64,000 bases of DNA, taken from positions 1-64,000 of the forward strand of contig MHAY01000037.1 in NCBI GenBank assembly GCA_001804705.1, given 5' to 3'. Source of the DNA: Ignavibacteria bacterium RIFOXYC2_FULL_35_21 (lineage in GTDB: Bacteria; Bacteroidota; Ignavibacteria; Kapaibacteriales; UBA2268). The position numbers and the translations under genes were made by a program. The notes under the pieces were generated by a model. That model saw nothing but the letters and a program-made list of their open reading frames with translations, searched no databases and was not told where the DNA came from. Each line of letters opens with the position of its first letter. Position 1 is the stretch's first letter. Shown piece after piece: positions 53,878-62,397 of the stretch.

Positions 53878-55038
53878 CTACTTTTCTTTCCTTACAAAAG
53901 TCTTTACAGTTTGCTTTATTGCTTCGATAAACTTATCAACCTCATTATCGGTTGTAAAGTATGAAGGGCTGGCTCTGACTGTACCCCATGGATAAACACC
54001 AAGCGGTTTCATAATTAGTGGAGCGCAATGCAATCCCGTCCTGACCGTTATATCGTAAGAACTGTCGAGTATGTATCCCACTTCCTCGGGAACCATCCCT
54101 TTGATATTGAAACAGAAGTTCACATAGCTGTTTCTTTTGCCCCGTGTATAAACTTCAACTTCGGGATAGTCTTTCAATTTATCAATTATTGTTTTAACTA
54201 TTTCAACTTTCCTGTTTCTTATATGGTCAATGCCTTTTTCAAGGATATAACCGGCACCTGCATCTAATGAAACAATTCCCGGCATATTAGGTGTACCTGC
54301 TTCATAATATAACGGCATTTCTGTTGGCTGTGTAAGGACCTCACTTTTCACACCTGTCCCACCTACTTTCAACGGTTTGACATCCAAACCTTTCTTTAGA
54401 TATAGCCCCCCGATTCCCTGAATACCATATAAAGATTTATGTCCTGTGAATGAAAGCAGGTCAATATCCCATGCTGTAACATCAATAGGAATATTTCCTG
54501 CCGACTGAGATGCGTCAACTATAAACAAAGCTCCATGCCTGTGGGCAACTTTTGCAATTTCAGCTAAATCGAGTATCGAACCGGTTACATTTGAACTGTG
54601 GTTAACAACCACTGCTTTTGTGTTAGGTTTAATTGCTTCTTCTATTTTGGCAGGCTCGACATAAGATAAGCAATCACATTCCACAAAGTCAACTTCAATC
54701 CCTTCATCTCTTTCCAAATGCTTTAAGGGGCGGATTACAGAATTATGCTCGATTGTCGTTGATACTACATGAGAGCCCTTCTTTAAACCGATTCCGTTTA
54801 TAGCAAGATTCAGAGCTTCTGTACTGCCTGATGTAAATATAATCTGATTAATATCAGAAACATTGAAAAGTTTGGCAAGTTTTTGTCTTGCACTTGTTGC
54901 ATGGTCATCCGAATCAATTTCCAAGCCCGTGCGGGCAGAGTGGCATGTAGGTGCATTAAAATATGCATTTACTGCATCAAACACTACTTTTGGCTTTGGA
55001 TAGCTGGTTGCTGCATTATTAAAATAAATCATATTCAA
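53878..55038 (-). CDS. cysteine desulfurase-family aminotransferase class V protein, 386 aa
   Basis: PLP-dependent enzyme of the SufS/CsdA/selenocysteine lyase group. N-terminus MIYFNNAATSYPKP, VVVNHSSNVTGS and VDASQSAGNIP, the PLP lysine in SFTGHKSLYG (~199), and the catalytic Cys in RTGLHCAPL (~338). It removes sulfur from cysteine, or is a near relative. No suf or isc genes adjoin, so the pathway is not settled. Start may be M1 or M3 (MNMIYFNN). Confidence 0.85.
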   Translation of the reverse strand: MNMIYFNNAATSYPKPKVVFDAVNAYFNAPTCHSARTGLEIDSDDHATSARQKLAKLFNVSDINQIIFTSGSTEALNLAINGIGLKKGSHVVSTTIEHNSVIRPLKHLERDEGIEVDFVECDCLSYVEPAKIEEAIKPNTKAVVVNHSSNVTGSILDLAEIAKVAHRHGALFIVDASQSAGNIPIDVTAWDIDLLSFTGHKSLYGIQGIGGLYLKKGLDVKPLKVGGTGVKSEVLTQPTEMPLYYEAGTPNMPGIVSLDAGAGYILEKGIDHIRNRKVEIVKTIIDKLKDYPEVEVYTRGKRNSYVNFCFNIKGMVPEEVGYILDSSYDITVRTGLHCAPLIMKPLGVYPWGTVRASPSYFTTDNEVDKFIEAIKQTVKTFVRKEK

Positions 55039-55189
55039 AAAAAATAATTGTACATTCTAAAAAATAAAGTCCGAAATTATGAAAAATTGAGTCAATTGTA
55101 TTTAATTTTTTTTAAATTTATACGTTAGATATAATGCATAATTGAATAAATACCTAAAATTATACGTATTATTTTTATCGGTGTAGTCA

Positions 55190-56185
55190 ATGCAGGATAA
55201 CTTTAAATTATCGAAAACCTATTTTGAGCTTTCAGAACATAATTTTACACAGGTTGTAATATTTTATTTCATCTCTCTGTGCGGGTTAGTGATTGCGTTG
55301 GTTATCCTTCTGCCGGTTATGCAATGGTTCTTTCATGATTTCCTGAGAGGAACTGTTTATAACGATACCGGTGTTTCAATTCAATACTTCATAGAGACTT
55401 CAAAAGATAAGTCGGTTGTGTCTTATATTTTTAACTGGGCAATTGATTTGAATAAAGGTACATCACTTGAAGCAAGGTATTGGTTTAATCCTTTTCTAAC
55501 CCTTGTTCTTCAGTCAGCTTTGTTCGGCTTGGGAATTTCTATAATTATTTCATCCCTTTTACCCGAAAGTCTCGGCTATATGCGCCAGAAAATAGACCGC
55601 GAGGTAGTCAATACAATAGAAAAAATTTCACAACTCAAATATGGCTATCATTCCGACGAAAACTACAAAGAAGTTCTCAATGATATACTTTATGCTGATT
55701 TGAGAAGCCTTCAGTCTTATGTTGAAGAATGGAACATGACAATGGAAGACCTGAAAACTTTGCACAATGCAATAAAATGGATGAATGCCGGCTTTCTTTA
55801 CCGACTTTGGCATGTTAACGATGGAATCAGAATGTACATGAGGTATTATTTCACCGTTCAGTACAGTAACACAATTCTTGGCTTTGTTTATATCGGTGCC
55901 GCTGTACTGATTATCATTATTGGCCTTCGCGGTTTAAAGTTCATTCCTCCAACTGAACCATCGCTTGTTTTGTTTGCTTTGGGACTTGAATTTTCACTTC
56001 TAATCGTCTATGCTGTTACGCTAATGTATTCAAGGCAGGAAGAGGAGTTTGTGCTTGAACAGACCGGCTCACATGCTGATATGCTAATGCTTGGAAAGGA
56101 TTTCGGCAGTTCAAAAGATATAGAAAATTTATTAAGAGTTTTTATTAATAAAAAATCACCGGATAAATTTTATCCGAAAAAGTAA
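55190..56185 (+). CDS. unknown membrane protein, 331 aa
   Basis: Not recognised. Helix 1-2 near residues 22-45 (VVIFYFISLCGLVIALVILLPVM), a periplasmic loop to ~100, helix ~105-127, then a soluble region of ~110 aa (IDREVVNTIEKISQLKYGYHSDENYKEVLND...) and two C-terminal helices (~240-290) before a charged tail (EEEFVLEQTGSHADMLM). The layout recalls flotillin- or MotA/TolQ-like scaffolds, but no signature is visible. rfbC follows after 11 nt on the same strand, so an envelope role is possible. Confidence 0.5.
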   Translation: MQDNFKLSKTYFELSEHNFTQVVIFYFISLCGLVIALVILLPVMQWFFHDFLRGTVYNDTGVSIQYFIETSKDKSVVSYIFNWAIDLNKGTSLEARYWFNPFLTLVLQSALFGLGISIIISSLLPESLGYMRQKIDREVVNTIEKISQLKYGYHSDENYKEVLNDILYADLRSLQSYVEEWNMTMEDLKTLHNAIKWMNAGFLYRLWHVNDGIRMYMRYYFTVQYSNTILGFVYIGAAVLIIIIGLRGLKFIPPTEPSLVLFALGLEFSLLIVYAVTLMYSRQEEEFVLEQTGSHADMLMLGKDFGSSKDIENLLRVFINKKSPDKFYPKK

Positions 56186-56196
56186 TTGAGGCACAA

Positions 56197-56766
56197 GTGG
56201 GACTGAGACTCCTGGCAAAAGAATTAAACGGCTTGTTCATCTTTGAGACTGAAGTTCACAAAGATAACAGGGGCTTTTTCATCGAGGCCTTCAGGGCTGA
56301 TGAGTTTAAAACACTCGGATTACCCACAGTGTTTGAACAGGATAATTACTCCCGCTCATCTGCAGGTGTCCTCAGAGGAATGCACTTTCAGTGGGAACCG
56401 CCCCAGGGCAAGCTTATCAGGGTGATTGCAGGCACAGCGTATTTTGCCGAAGTTGACATACGCAAAAACTCGCCAACGTTCGGTAAATATTTTGGGATTG
56501 AAATATCTGATTTTAATAAAAAAGTATTGTGGGTGCCCCACGGATTTGCAAACGGATTTGTAGCTCTCAGCGATACTGTTGATGTGCAGTACAAATGCAC
56601 AACACAGTGGAATGGTAAAGGTGAAGGCTGTATCCTTTGGAAAGACCCCGATATTGGAATCAAATGGCCCCTCGGCAATCCCATACTTTCCGAGAAAGAT
56701 AAAAAAGGTATGACACTCGCCGAATGGCAGAAGAAAAAAGAATCGAGTGCGTTTGAATATAAATAA
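56197..56766 (+). CDS. rfbC: dTDP-4-dehydrorhamnose 3,5-epimerase, 189 aa
   Basis: Cupin-fold epimerase of the dTDP-L-rhamnose pathway (RmlC). Visible family motifs: HKDNRGFFIEAFRADEF, FEQDNYSRSSAGVLRGMHFQ (the active-site His region), GTAYFAEVDIRKNSPTFGKY and VPHGFANGFVALSDT. GTG start at 56197 with TTGAGG upstream; no ATG fits. The other rhamnose genes (rfbA, B, D) are not in the window, so it is a scattered pathway gene. Confidence 0.93.
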   Translation: MGLRLLAKELNGLFIFETEVHKDNRGFFIEAFRADEFKTLGLPTVFEQDNYSRSSAGVLRGMHFQWEPPQGKLIRVIAGTAYFAEVDIRKNSPTFGKYFGIEISDFNKKVLWVPHGFANGFVALSDTVDVQYKCTTQWNGKGEGCILWKDPDIGIKWPLGNPILSEKDKKGMTLAEWQKKKESSAFEYK

Positions 56767-56800
56767 AAATCAACCGCAAGATTAATCCTACGGTTGATTT
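56767..56800 (-). terminator. intrinsic terminator for the TauE operon
   Basis: A perfect 10-bp stem AAATCAACCG/CGGTTGATTT with a 14-nt loop between the convergent rfbC and TauE genes. On the minus strand a U-rich stretch (TTTTTATTT) follows the stem, so it ends the TauE transcript; on the plus strand only the stem's own Ts are present, so it is weaker there. Confidence 0.6.
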
Positions 56801-56818
56801 GCGAGAGTAAATATTTTT

Positions 56819-57874
56819 TTACATCCCTGCTTTCTTTGCCTGGATTTCTTTTCGTGCCGATATTATTAATTTTACAGTAATAATTACGCACATCGTTATA
56901 GCAGAACCCATGATAAACCATCCTGATGCTGCCTTCAGTGCAGGATAATGCAATATGGATTCCATCTGTTTCAGCACTACGGACAATCCGGCTAAACAGA
57001 CCATAATGGCAAATAATAGTCTTATTCCATAACCTCTGACAAACTTGACAGCAGTTACTCCTATTTGCGCTCCGATTGCGGCACCGACAAGCATAAATAA
57101 TGCGGCGAATAATTCGGTTCTGCCATAAAATGAATAGAGAAAACATGCATAAGCCCCATCAATCATAACTACGAATAAATCAGTTCCGACGGCAAGGGCT
57201 GTAGGTACTCCGATAAGATAAACAAGCGAAGGCATTCGGATAAATCCTCCCCCTACTCCAAGAAAACCGGATACTAAACCGCAAAAGAAAAATACAATAA
57301 ACACAACAACGATTGATATTGATTCAATATTCGATTTTGGATACGATATGGCAAGGAATTTCCAGGACCTGATTTTATCAATAAGTGACTTTTTTCCAAT
57401 TGTAGCAGCCTGTAATTTCTTTGCCTCTTTCTTTTTCCTTAAAACAAAGTAATCATATAACATGAATGAGCCGAGTCCAAGGAGCATTATTATATAGGAC
57501 CATCTGACAACAGTACCGACTATGTCCTCCCCCGATTGTTTGCCAAGCCTATCGAGGTACATGATTAATTGTGCTCCCACCCAGACTCCAGGAATTTCTC
57601 CTATAATTGTAGTAAGGCCGAGCTTCCAGTCAACGTTGCCCATTTTGCCGTGTTTTTTGGTTGCAACGATTGACTTGCCGAAAATGTGTGCAAAGTCTGT
57701 TCCGATTGCAAGGGGCATTGGGAATCCGAAAATATTCAGTGCCGGAGTTACAATCCAGGCACCGCCGACACCGAAAAAACCTCCGAGTACACCGACACAA
57801 AAGCCAATTGACATTAACAGAAGGACATTAAATTCCATCTGTGCTATAGGAAGATAAAAGTTAAATATATCCAT
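56819..57874 (-). CDS. TauE/SafE-family sulfite/anion exporter, 351 aa
   Basis: Membrane permease with the internal two-fold repeat of the family: VLGGFFGVGGAWIVTPALN near the N-terminus and GFLGVGGGFIRMPSLVY in the second half. About eight helices. Members export sulfite, sulfoacetate or related anions. The start at 57874 (MDIFNFYLPI) has GGGAG 9 nt upstream; the longer frame (57925) would overlap the preceding gene. It follows the 98-aa membrane protein by 13 nt. Confidence 0.88.
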   Translation of the reverse strand: MDIFNFYLPIAQMEFNVLLLMSIGFCVGVLGGFFGVGGAWIVTPALNIFGFPMPLAIGTDFAHIFGKSIVATKKHGKMGNVDWKLGLTTIIGEIPGVWVGAQLIMYLDRLGKQSGEDIVGTVVRWSYIIMLLGLGSFMLYDYFVLRKKKEAKKLQAATIGKKSLIDKIRSWKFLAISYPKSNIESISIVVVFIVFFFCGLVSGFLGVGGGFIRMPSLVYLIGVPTALAVGTDLFVVMIDGAYACFLYSFYGRTELFAALFMLVGAAIGAQIGVTAVKFVRGYGIRLLFAIMVCLAGLSVVLKQMESILHYPALKAASGWFIMGSAITMCVIITVKLIISARKEIQAKKAGM

Positions 57875-57887
57875 ACTCCATATCTCC

Positions 57888-58184
57888 CTACTCGTGATGT
57901 TGAATTTTACCGACTTCCAGGCCAAACAGCTTAAGGATAAAGTCTGTCACAAATGCTATAGTAACTCCGACAGTAGCCATTGTGAGTGTTACTACAAATG
58001 CAAATGAAAATCTTTGGGTATTATAAAGATCTGTTAACCAGAGCCTGATGCCTTCTAATTTGGATGTATCCACGTGCATTTCGAGCAAGCCTTCTTTTTC
58101 GACTCCAAGGAAGAATGACAAGGGGAAAAGCACAAGCAGGATTATTATCCATGGAAGGACTGATTTGATTTCGCTGAACTTCAT
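57888..58184 (-). CDS. small membrane protein next to TauE, 98 aa
   Basis: Not recognised. Two hydrophobic helices (WIIILLVLFPLSFFLG and FAFVVTLTMATVGVTIAFV), separated by ~35 polar residues, form a compact two-helix protein. It is the first gene of the TauE operon and could be a partner subunit of the exporter. ATTAATTC-type ribosome signal is weak; GGGAG lies 9 nt upstream of the ATG. Confidence 0.6.
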   Translation of the reverse strand: MKFSEIKSVLPWIIILLVLFPLSFFLGVEKEGLLEMHVDTSKLEGIRLWLTDLYNTQRFSFAFVVTLTMATVGVTIAFVTDFILKLFGLEVGKIQHHE

Positions 58185-58450
58185 TAATTCACTCCCGTTC
58201 TTGTTTTCTCAATTGTTTTTTTAGATTTCTTATATCTTTTAAAATAAATTTCTATTCAACTATTTTTACTTTTTTAAATTAAGTGTATAAAATGCTATGA
58301 CAGTTTCATTAAATATATCTGTATAGAATATGTTGCTATAATAAAAAAAATATTGAATTTATATAGTTATCTATATTATATATTAAAACTTAGTAAACAT
58401 TTTCAAAGTCAGGTTCCAATCTTTACATGAATAATGAACACATTTTTTGT

Positions 58451-58458
58451 TAATTTTG
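58451..58458 (+). promoter_or_regulatory. -7 element TAATTTTG before DUF47-PiT
   Basis: TAATTTTG lies 29 nt upstream of the ATG at 58488, placing a transcription start near 58465. This agrees with 58488 and not the upstream ATG at 58434 as the translation start. No clear TTG box is seen. Confidence 0.4.
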
Positions 58459-58487
58459 TGTTAAGAAATTTTTACCACAGGAGAATT

Positions 58488-59111
58488 ATGTTCAGAAATC
58501 TTTTACCAAAAGAATATTCGTTTTTCGATTATTTTGAAAAAGTGATTAATATTGACGTTATGATGTGCTATGAATTTATGCGTTTCACCACTCAGAAAAC
58601 AAATTTTGAAGATTATGTGAAGAAAATCAAGGAATATGAGCTTGAGGCTGATAAAGTTACATACGATTGTACGGAAGCTCTTCATAAAACATTCATCACT
58701 CCTTTCGAAAGAACAGATATTCTGACATTAACCAAAAGACTTGACGACATTGCAGACAATTTAGATGCCGCCGCTCAGTGCATTCTTTTATATGACATAC
58801 ATGAATTGAGAAGCGAAATTTTCGATTTTGCCGAAATTCTCAGCGAGTCAACTAACGAACTTGTTACTGCCGTAAAGGGTCTTCGTGATTTGAAACACGT
58901 GGAGCAGACAAAGAAAAGCTGTACGAGGATTCATGAACTCGAAGAAAAAGCCGATGCTGTTCACAGAGTAGCCGTATCTCATCTTTTCAAGGAAGGGAAT
59001 GCACTTGAAATATTAAAATGGAAGGAAGTTTTTGCAAGATTAGAAAGAGCAGTTGACCGATGCGAAGACCTTGCTAACGTGATTGAAAGAATAATTGTTG
59101 ATAATGCTTAA
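58488..59111 (+). CDS. DUF47/PhoU-like phosphate transport regulator, 207 aa
   Basis: Helical PhoU-related protein of the DUF47 family: FRNLLPKEYSFFDYFEK at the start, then DKVTYDCTEALHKTFITPFERTD, LTKRLDDIADNLDAAAQ and ERAVDRCEDLANVIERI. Members usually sit beside PiT transporters and are thought to tune them. The ATG at 58488 has AGGAG 6 nt upstream. A PiT gene follows 218 nt downstream. Confidence 0.9.
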   Translation: MFRNLLPKEYSFFDYFEKVINIDVMMCYEFMRFTTQKTNFEDYVKKIKEYELEADKVTYDCTEALHKTFITPFERTDILTLTKRLDDIADNLDAAAQCILLYDIHELRSEIFDFAEILSESTNELVTAVKGLRDLKHVEQTKKSCTRIHELEEKADAVHRVAVSHLFKEGNALEILKWKEVFARLERAVDRCEDLANVIERIIVDNA

Positions 59112-59329
59112 TCTTTATAATAAAATTTTCAATTTATAATTTTCAATTTTCAATGAATATCTAATTTTTTTTTTAAAAATTTTTCAAACAACTTTTTCAT
59201 TTCACCCATAATAGAAAAATTTGATTCGATAGAGTTTTAAAATTTAAAATTTAAAAATTTATTAAAAATTAAAAATTGATAATTCTGAATTAATAAAACT
59301 TACATAAAAAAGAAGAGCGGGATAGGAAT

Positions 59330-60361
59330 ATGGATTGGACGATGAGTGTTGTAATATTTGCGATTGCATTGGCTTTATTCTTTGATATAATAAATGGTTT
59401 CCACGATTCAGCTAATTCGATAGCCACTATTGTCTCAACCAAGGTTTTATCACCGAAATTTGCTGTTTTATGGGCGGCATTTTTTAATTTTATTGCTATG
59501 TTTATTTTCGCTCCCAAAGTTGCCAATACAGTATCCAAAATAATCAGAATAGATTCAGTTGACCCTGCGTTTCTTTATGTGGTTCTGTCAGCACTGGCTG
59601 GTGCCGTTTTCTGGGATTTATTAACATGGTGGTTCGGATTGCCGACGAGTTCATCCCATGCCTTATTAGGCGGCCTGGCAGGTGCAGGAATTGCTCATTC
59701 CGGATTTGGTGTCATCAGGTGGGAAAAGCTAACAGAAGCTATGGCTTTCATTCCTCTTGCTCCTGTTATCGGTGCTGTTCTTGGTTTTGGTGTAATGATA
59801 GCTGTCTATCATATTTTCAGGAAGTGGCACCCCAAAAAAGTGGACAACGTGTTTCGAAAAGGGCAGTTGTTTTCTGCGGCTATGTATTCGCTTGGTCATG
59901 GCGGCAACGATGCACAGAAGACTATGGGAATCATCGTTGCCATACTTGTTGCGGCTGGAATTTTCAGCGATAAAATTCAATTGAGTATTACAGAATTTAA
60001 AACACTCTGGATTATTCTTTCCTGCCATCTTGCCATGGGTATAGGCACTGCATTAGGCGGCTGGAGAATCGTAAAAACGATGGGAATGAAAATCACGAGG
60101 CTGAAACCTGTGCATGGTTTCTGTGCAGAGACTGCAGGAGCTACAACGCTTTTCTTAGCAACCACTCTCGGTATTCCTATTTCAACTACTCATACGATAG
60201 CTGGTTCAATCATAGGAGTCGGCTCGACTACAAATTTTTCGAGCATTAAATGGATTGTGGCGGCGAGGATTGTGGTATCATGGATTGTTACGATTCCGCT
60301 ATCTGCATTGATGAGTGCAATTGTGTTTTGGTTGATAAAGCTCATTCACCCGCACTTTTAA
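59330..60361 (+). CDS. PiT-family inorganic phosphate transporter, 343 aa
   Basis: Low-affinity phosphate:cation symporter. The two PiT repeats are visible: FFDIINGFHDSANSIATIVS near the N-terminus and GHGGNDAQKTMGIIVA in the middle, with GLPTSSSHALLGGLAGAG and GIPISTTHTIAGSIIG, the paired serine-threonine loops. About eight helices. Follows the DUF47 gene, the common pairing. ATG with AAGAAG/GGGA region upstream. Confidence 0.92.
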   Translation: MDWTMSVVIFAIALALFFDIINGFHDSANSIATIVSTKVLSPKFAVLWAAFFNFIAMFIFAPKVANTVSKIIRIDSVDPAFLYVVLSALAGAVFWDLLTWWFGLPTSSSHALLGGLAGAGIAHSGFGVIRWEKLTEAMAFIPLAPVIGAVLGFGVMIAVYHIFRKWHPKKVDNVFRKGQLFSAAMYSLGHGGNDAQKTMGIIVAILVAAGIFSDKIQLSITEFKTLWIILSCHLAMGIGTALGGWRIVKTMGMKITRLKPVHGFCAETAGATTLFLATTLGIPISTTHTIAGSIIGVGSTTNFSSIKWIVAARIVVSWIVTIPLSALMSAIVFWLIKLIHPHF

Positions 60362-60364
60362 ACC

Positions 60365-60413
60365 AATTACGAATTACGAATTACGAATTACGAATTACGA
60401 ATTACGAATTACG
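60365..60413. repeat. tandem repeat (AATTACG)x7
   Basis: Seven perfect 7-bp units in a row, directly after the PiT stop codon. The 7-bp period means that translations in different frames give a repeating peptide, which is not evidence of coding. It lies at the left edge of a repeat-rich stretch. Confidence 0.95.
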
Positions 60414-61256
60414 AATGAAGCACGTCATTCTGTGCTTATCGAAGAATCTATAATCGAATTCAACGACATCAACACTAATTTTATTTCACGCAAAGACACG
60501 AATTAATCGCAAAGGGCGCAAAGAATTTCTCTTAAATTTTGGTGATATGGAGCCAAAACGTGCATTTTGTGCATTCGGAGCAGGTTTTTCCAAGTTTTGA
60601 GTTATAAGTTTTAAGTGTTGAGTGGTGGATATATAATTGAAATTTTGAATCGGGATTTCTATTTCACTATAATAAATCCCTCTCAGAAGACGAGGGACTT
60701 TTTTTTGGTTATAGAGGGACAAAATTGGGCAGATTTGGGCATTTTGAGCAGGTTTGACACGATTTGCATCTGCCCAAAAATCACAGTTAAACCATTAGTA
60801 ATAAGGAATTAAACTCACAAAAAAACCTTTGAAAATTTGGCATTTAAATTTTTTTGGGGCACACCATCTAAATCAATTATTAATAACAAATTACGACACA
60901 GAATTGTGGATATGTTTTATTGAAAATCCCCCTGAATCCCCCTTTAGTAAAGTGGGAAAATCGAGTTCCGGCAATGTCAAAGAACATGCGGTGCAAAAAT
61001 AAGGATGGAGGAATGATATAAAAAGAAAACGGTTTTAAAAGGATTTTAAAATAGTTTTTATTTTAAGTTTTAAGTTTTAAGTTTTAAGTGTTGAGTGTTG
61101 AGTTGTGGTCAACGCTAATTTTAACACAAAGGGCACGAAGGGAAGACACAAAGGACACAAAGGACGCAAATTGTCGGAACTGTGATTTGTGTGATTGGGA
61201 TGATTTTGGTTAATCCCACTTTTTAAAGTGGGGGTTGGGGGTGAGGCTGTGGAGCT

Positions 61257-61297
61257 CGTCTCTTGTCTCCCCCCATGCTGAAGCATGGGGTTATTCT
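61257..61297. repeat. 41-bp direct repeat, copy 1 (hairpin CCCCATGC-TGAA-GCATGGGG)
   Basis: A perfect 41-bp copy of 61448-61488, starting CGTCTCTTGTCTCC, containing an 8-bp stem with TGAA loop at 61271-61290 and ending TTATTCT. The copies are 191 bp apart. Confidence 0.9.
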
Positions 61298-61447
61298 AAT
61301 TCCCTCACCCTGAATCCCTCTCCCAGTGGGAGAAGGGGAATTAGTTGGTGTATGCAGGGACGCGGAGGGGCGGAGAGGAAAAAAGTCTGAATTAGGATTT
61401 TTAGGATTTGTGGATTAAAGGATTTGTTAGTTGGAGGCAGTGGGCAT

Positions 61448-61488
61448 CGTCTCTTGTCTCCCCCCATGCTGAAGCATGGGGTTATTCT
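61448..61488. repeat. 41-bp direct repeat, copy 2
   Basis: Perfect copy of 61257-61297, including the CCCCATGC-TGAA-GCATGGGG hairpin. The flanks differ, so the unit moved or was copied on its own. Confidence 0.9.
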
Positions 61489-61608
61489 CACACAGAGGGG
61501 CGGAGAGGCAAAGAAAAAGTCTGTGCCGCGGATTAAACGGAGTGTGTGAGTGTTATTAAACTTATTTTATTGAATTATTCTATTGGTGTACCATTTTCAT
61601 TTGAAGCA

Positions 61609-61920
61609 TTACACTTTAAATATAAATTTCATATTTTCAAAGAAATTATTTCTGGTTGATATATATCTTAATTTTTTTATTTTATATTCACGTGCAGCTT
61701 CCCAAATATAATGCAGAAATAAAAAGGGTAATACGTATAACAAAATGGGCGTAAAAAAACTAACGGAAATATTAATGTAATCATTGATTGTTAGAAATTT
61801 AAAAAAATTGAATTTTAATTCATCTGAATAGCCATATAGATATAAAATTGTACCAGTTACACTGATGATACCTATAAAGATTAACGATTCGGATACTTTA
61901 AAATATTTCTGATCTTCCAA
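61609..61920 (-). CDS. hypothetical two-helix membrane protein, 103 aa
   Basis: Not recognised. Two hydrophobic helices (LIFIGIISVTGTILYLYGY and ISVSFFTPILLYVLPFLFLHYIW) with a short polar loop and a basic tail (YKIKKLRYISTRNNF). AATTGGAAG precedes the ATG. It lies in a gene-poor, repeat-rich stretch just downstream of a methyltransferase remnant, so it may belong to an old accessory insertion. Confidence 0.45.
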   Translation of the reverse strand: MEDQKYFKVSESLIFIGIISVTGTILYLYGYSDELKFNFFKFLTINDYINISVSFFTPILLYVLPFLFLHYIWEAAREYKIKKLRYISTRNNFFENMKFIFKV

Positions 61921-61965
61921 TTATTTAACCTTATTAATTCTTTAAAATTTAAATCAAATCAAATT

Positions 61966-62136
61966 TTATTTATCATCGAATAAGCCCTCCTCTTCTTTCT
62001 CATTATCTAATCTCTTAGTACTGCTTTTAAATGTCAGCATCTCTCCTAATCCAGGGAGGCGGACGGTTTTGCCCGGTTGCTGTTTGTTCAGTTCCTTGAG
62101 TACATCGAGGCAGTCGCCGAAATAGAGTGTGTTCAT
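61966..62136 (-). pseudogene. DNA methyltransferase reduced to its two ends, 56 codons
   Basis: The 56 codons start with MNTLYFGDCLDVLKELNKQQ, the opening of many adenine-specific (N4/N6) DNA methylases (the FGD-C...L motif), but the DPPF catalytic box and the whole SAM domain are missing. The frame passes directly into VRLPGLGEMLTFKS... GLFDDK, a C-terminal-like tail. The frame is intact, so a large in-frame internal deletion is the simplest reading. Loss of the middle makes it non-functional. Confidence 0.65.
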
Positions 62137-62342
62137 TCTTTTTTTGGAATTGTTTAGAAATATAAATGATTAATATAAGAGATGGGGAATTAAAAGTCAA
62201 ATAAAAAATTAACAATTAACAATTAAGAATTAGGATGTTAGACTGTTAGGCTGTTAGGCAGGAGGAATTAATAATTAATAATATTAAAACAATCACGTCT
62301 AACTAAAACTTAATGAAGCCTGAAAATTAATTTTATATATGT

Positions 62343-62350
62343 TAATTTTG
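62343..62350 (+). promoter_or_regulatory. -7 element TAATTTTG before the E1 gene
   Basis: TAATTTTG is 47 nt upstream of the ATG at 62398. No TTG box at the usual distance; tentative. Confidence 0.3.
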
Positions 62351-62397
62351 AATTAATTAGGGCTGTGAAATTTTGATGAAATTTTTAGGTGAAATAA

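Larger units (their letters stand above)
60414..61608. other. gene-free, repeat-dense stretch (1.2 kb)
   Basis: No coding region is supported here. It contains low-order repeats and hairpins: a CATTCTG...GAAGAATCTA motif (60423-60450), CACAAAGGACAC-type and CGCAAAG-type runs near 60490-60530 and 61130-61170, TTTTAAG runs (61060-61090), and the 41-bp duplicated hairpin unit listed separately. Confidence 0.8.

Noticed and set aside
56388-57146. A 252-codon open frame antisense to rfbC and TauE
   Set aside because: It crosses two well-supported genes on opposite sides, has no domain pattern and is explained as the complement of two coding regions.
57874-57925. Longer start for the TauE/SafE gene
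   Set aside because: It would overlap the upstream gene and lacks a signal; GGGAG sits 9 nt before the ATG at 57874.
59112-59329. Further copy of the miniature transposon between DUF47 and PiT
   Set aside because: Only AT-rich CAATTTT/AAAATTG runs are shared; the ACTCAT termini and a target duplication are absent.
60250-60453. A short frame continuing through the AATTACG tandem repeat with a repeating peptide
   Set aside because: It starts inside the PiT gene in another frame, and the repeat peptide is a product of the 7-bp tandem DNA repeat.
60365-61500. Possible CRISPR array in the repeat-rich stretch
   Set aside because: The heptamer has no spacers, and the 41-bp unit occurs only twice with no regular spacing; there are no cas genes.
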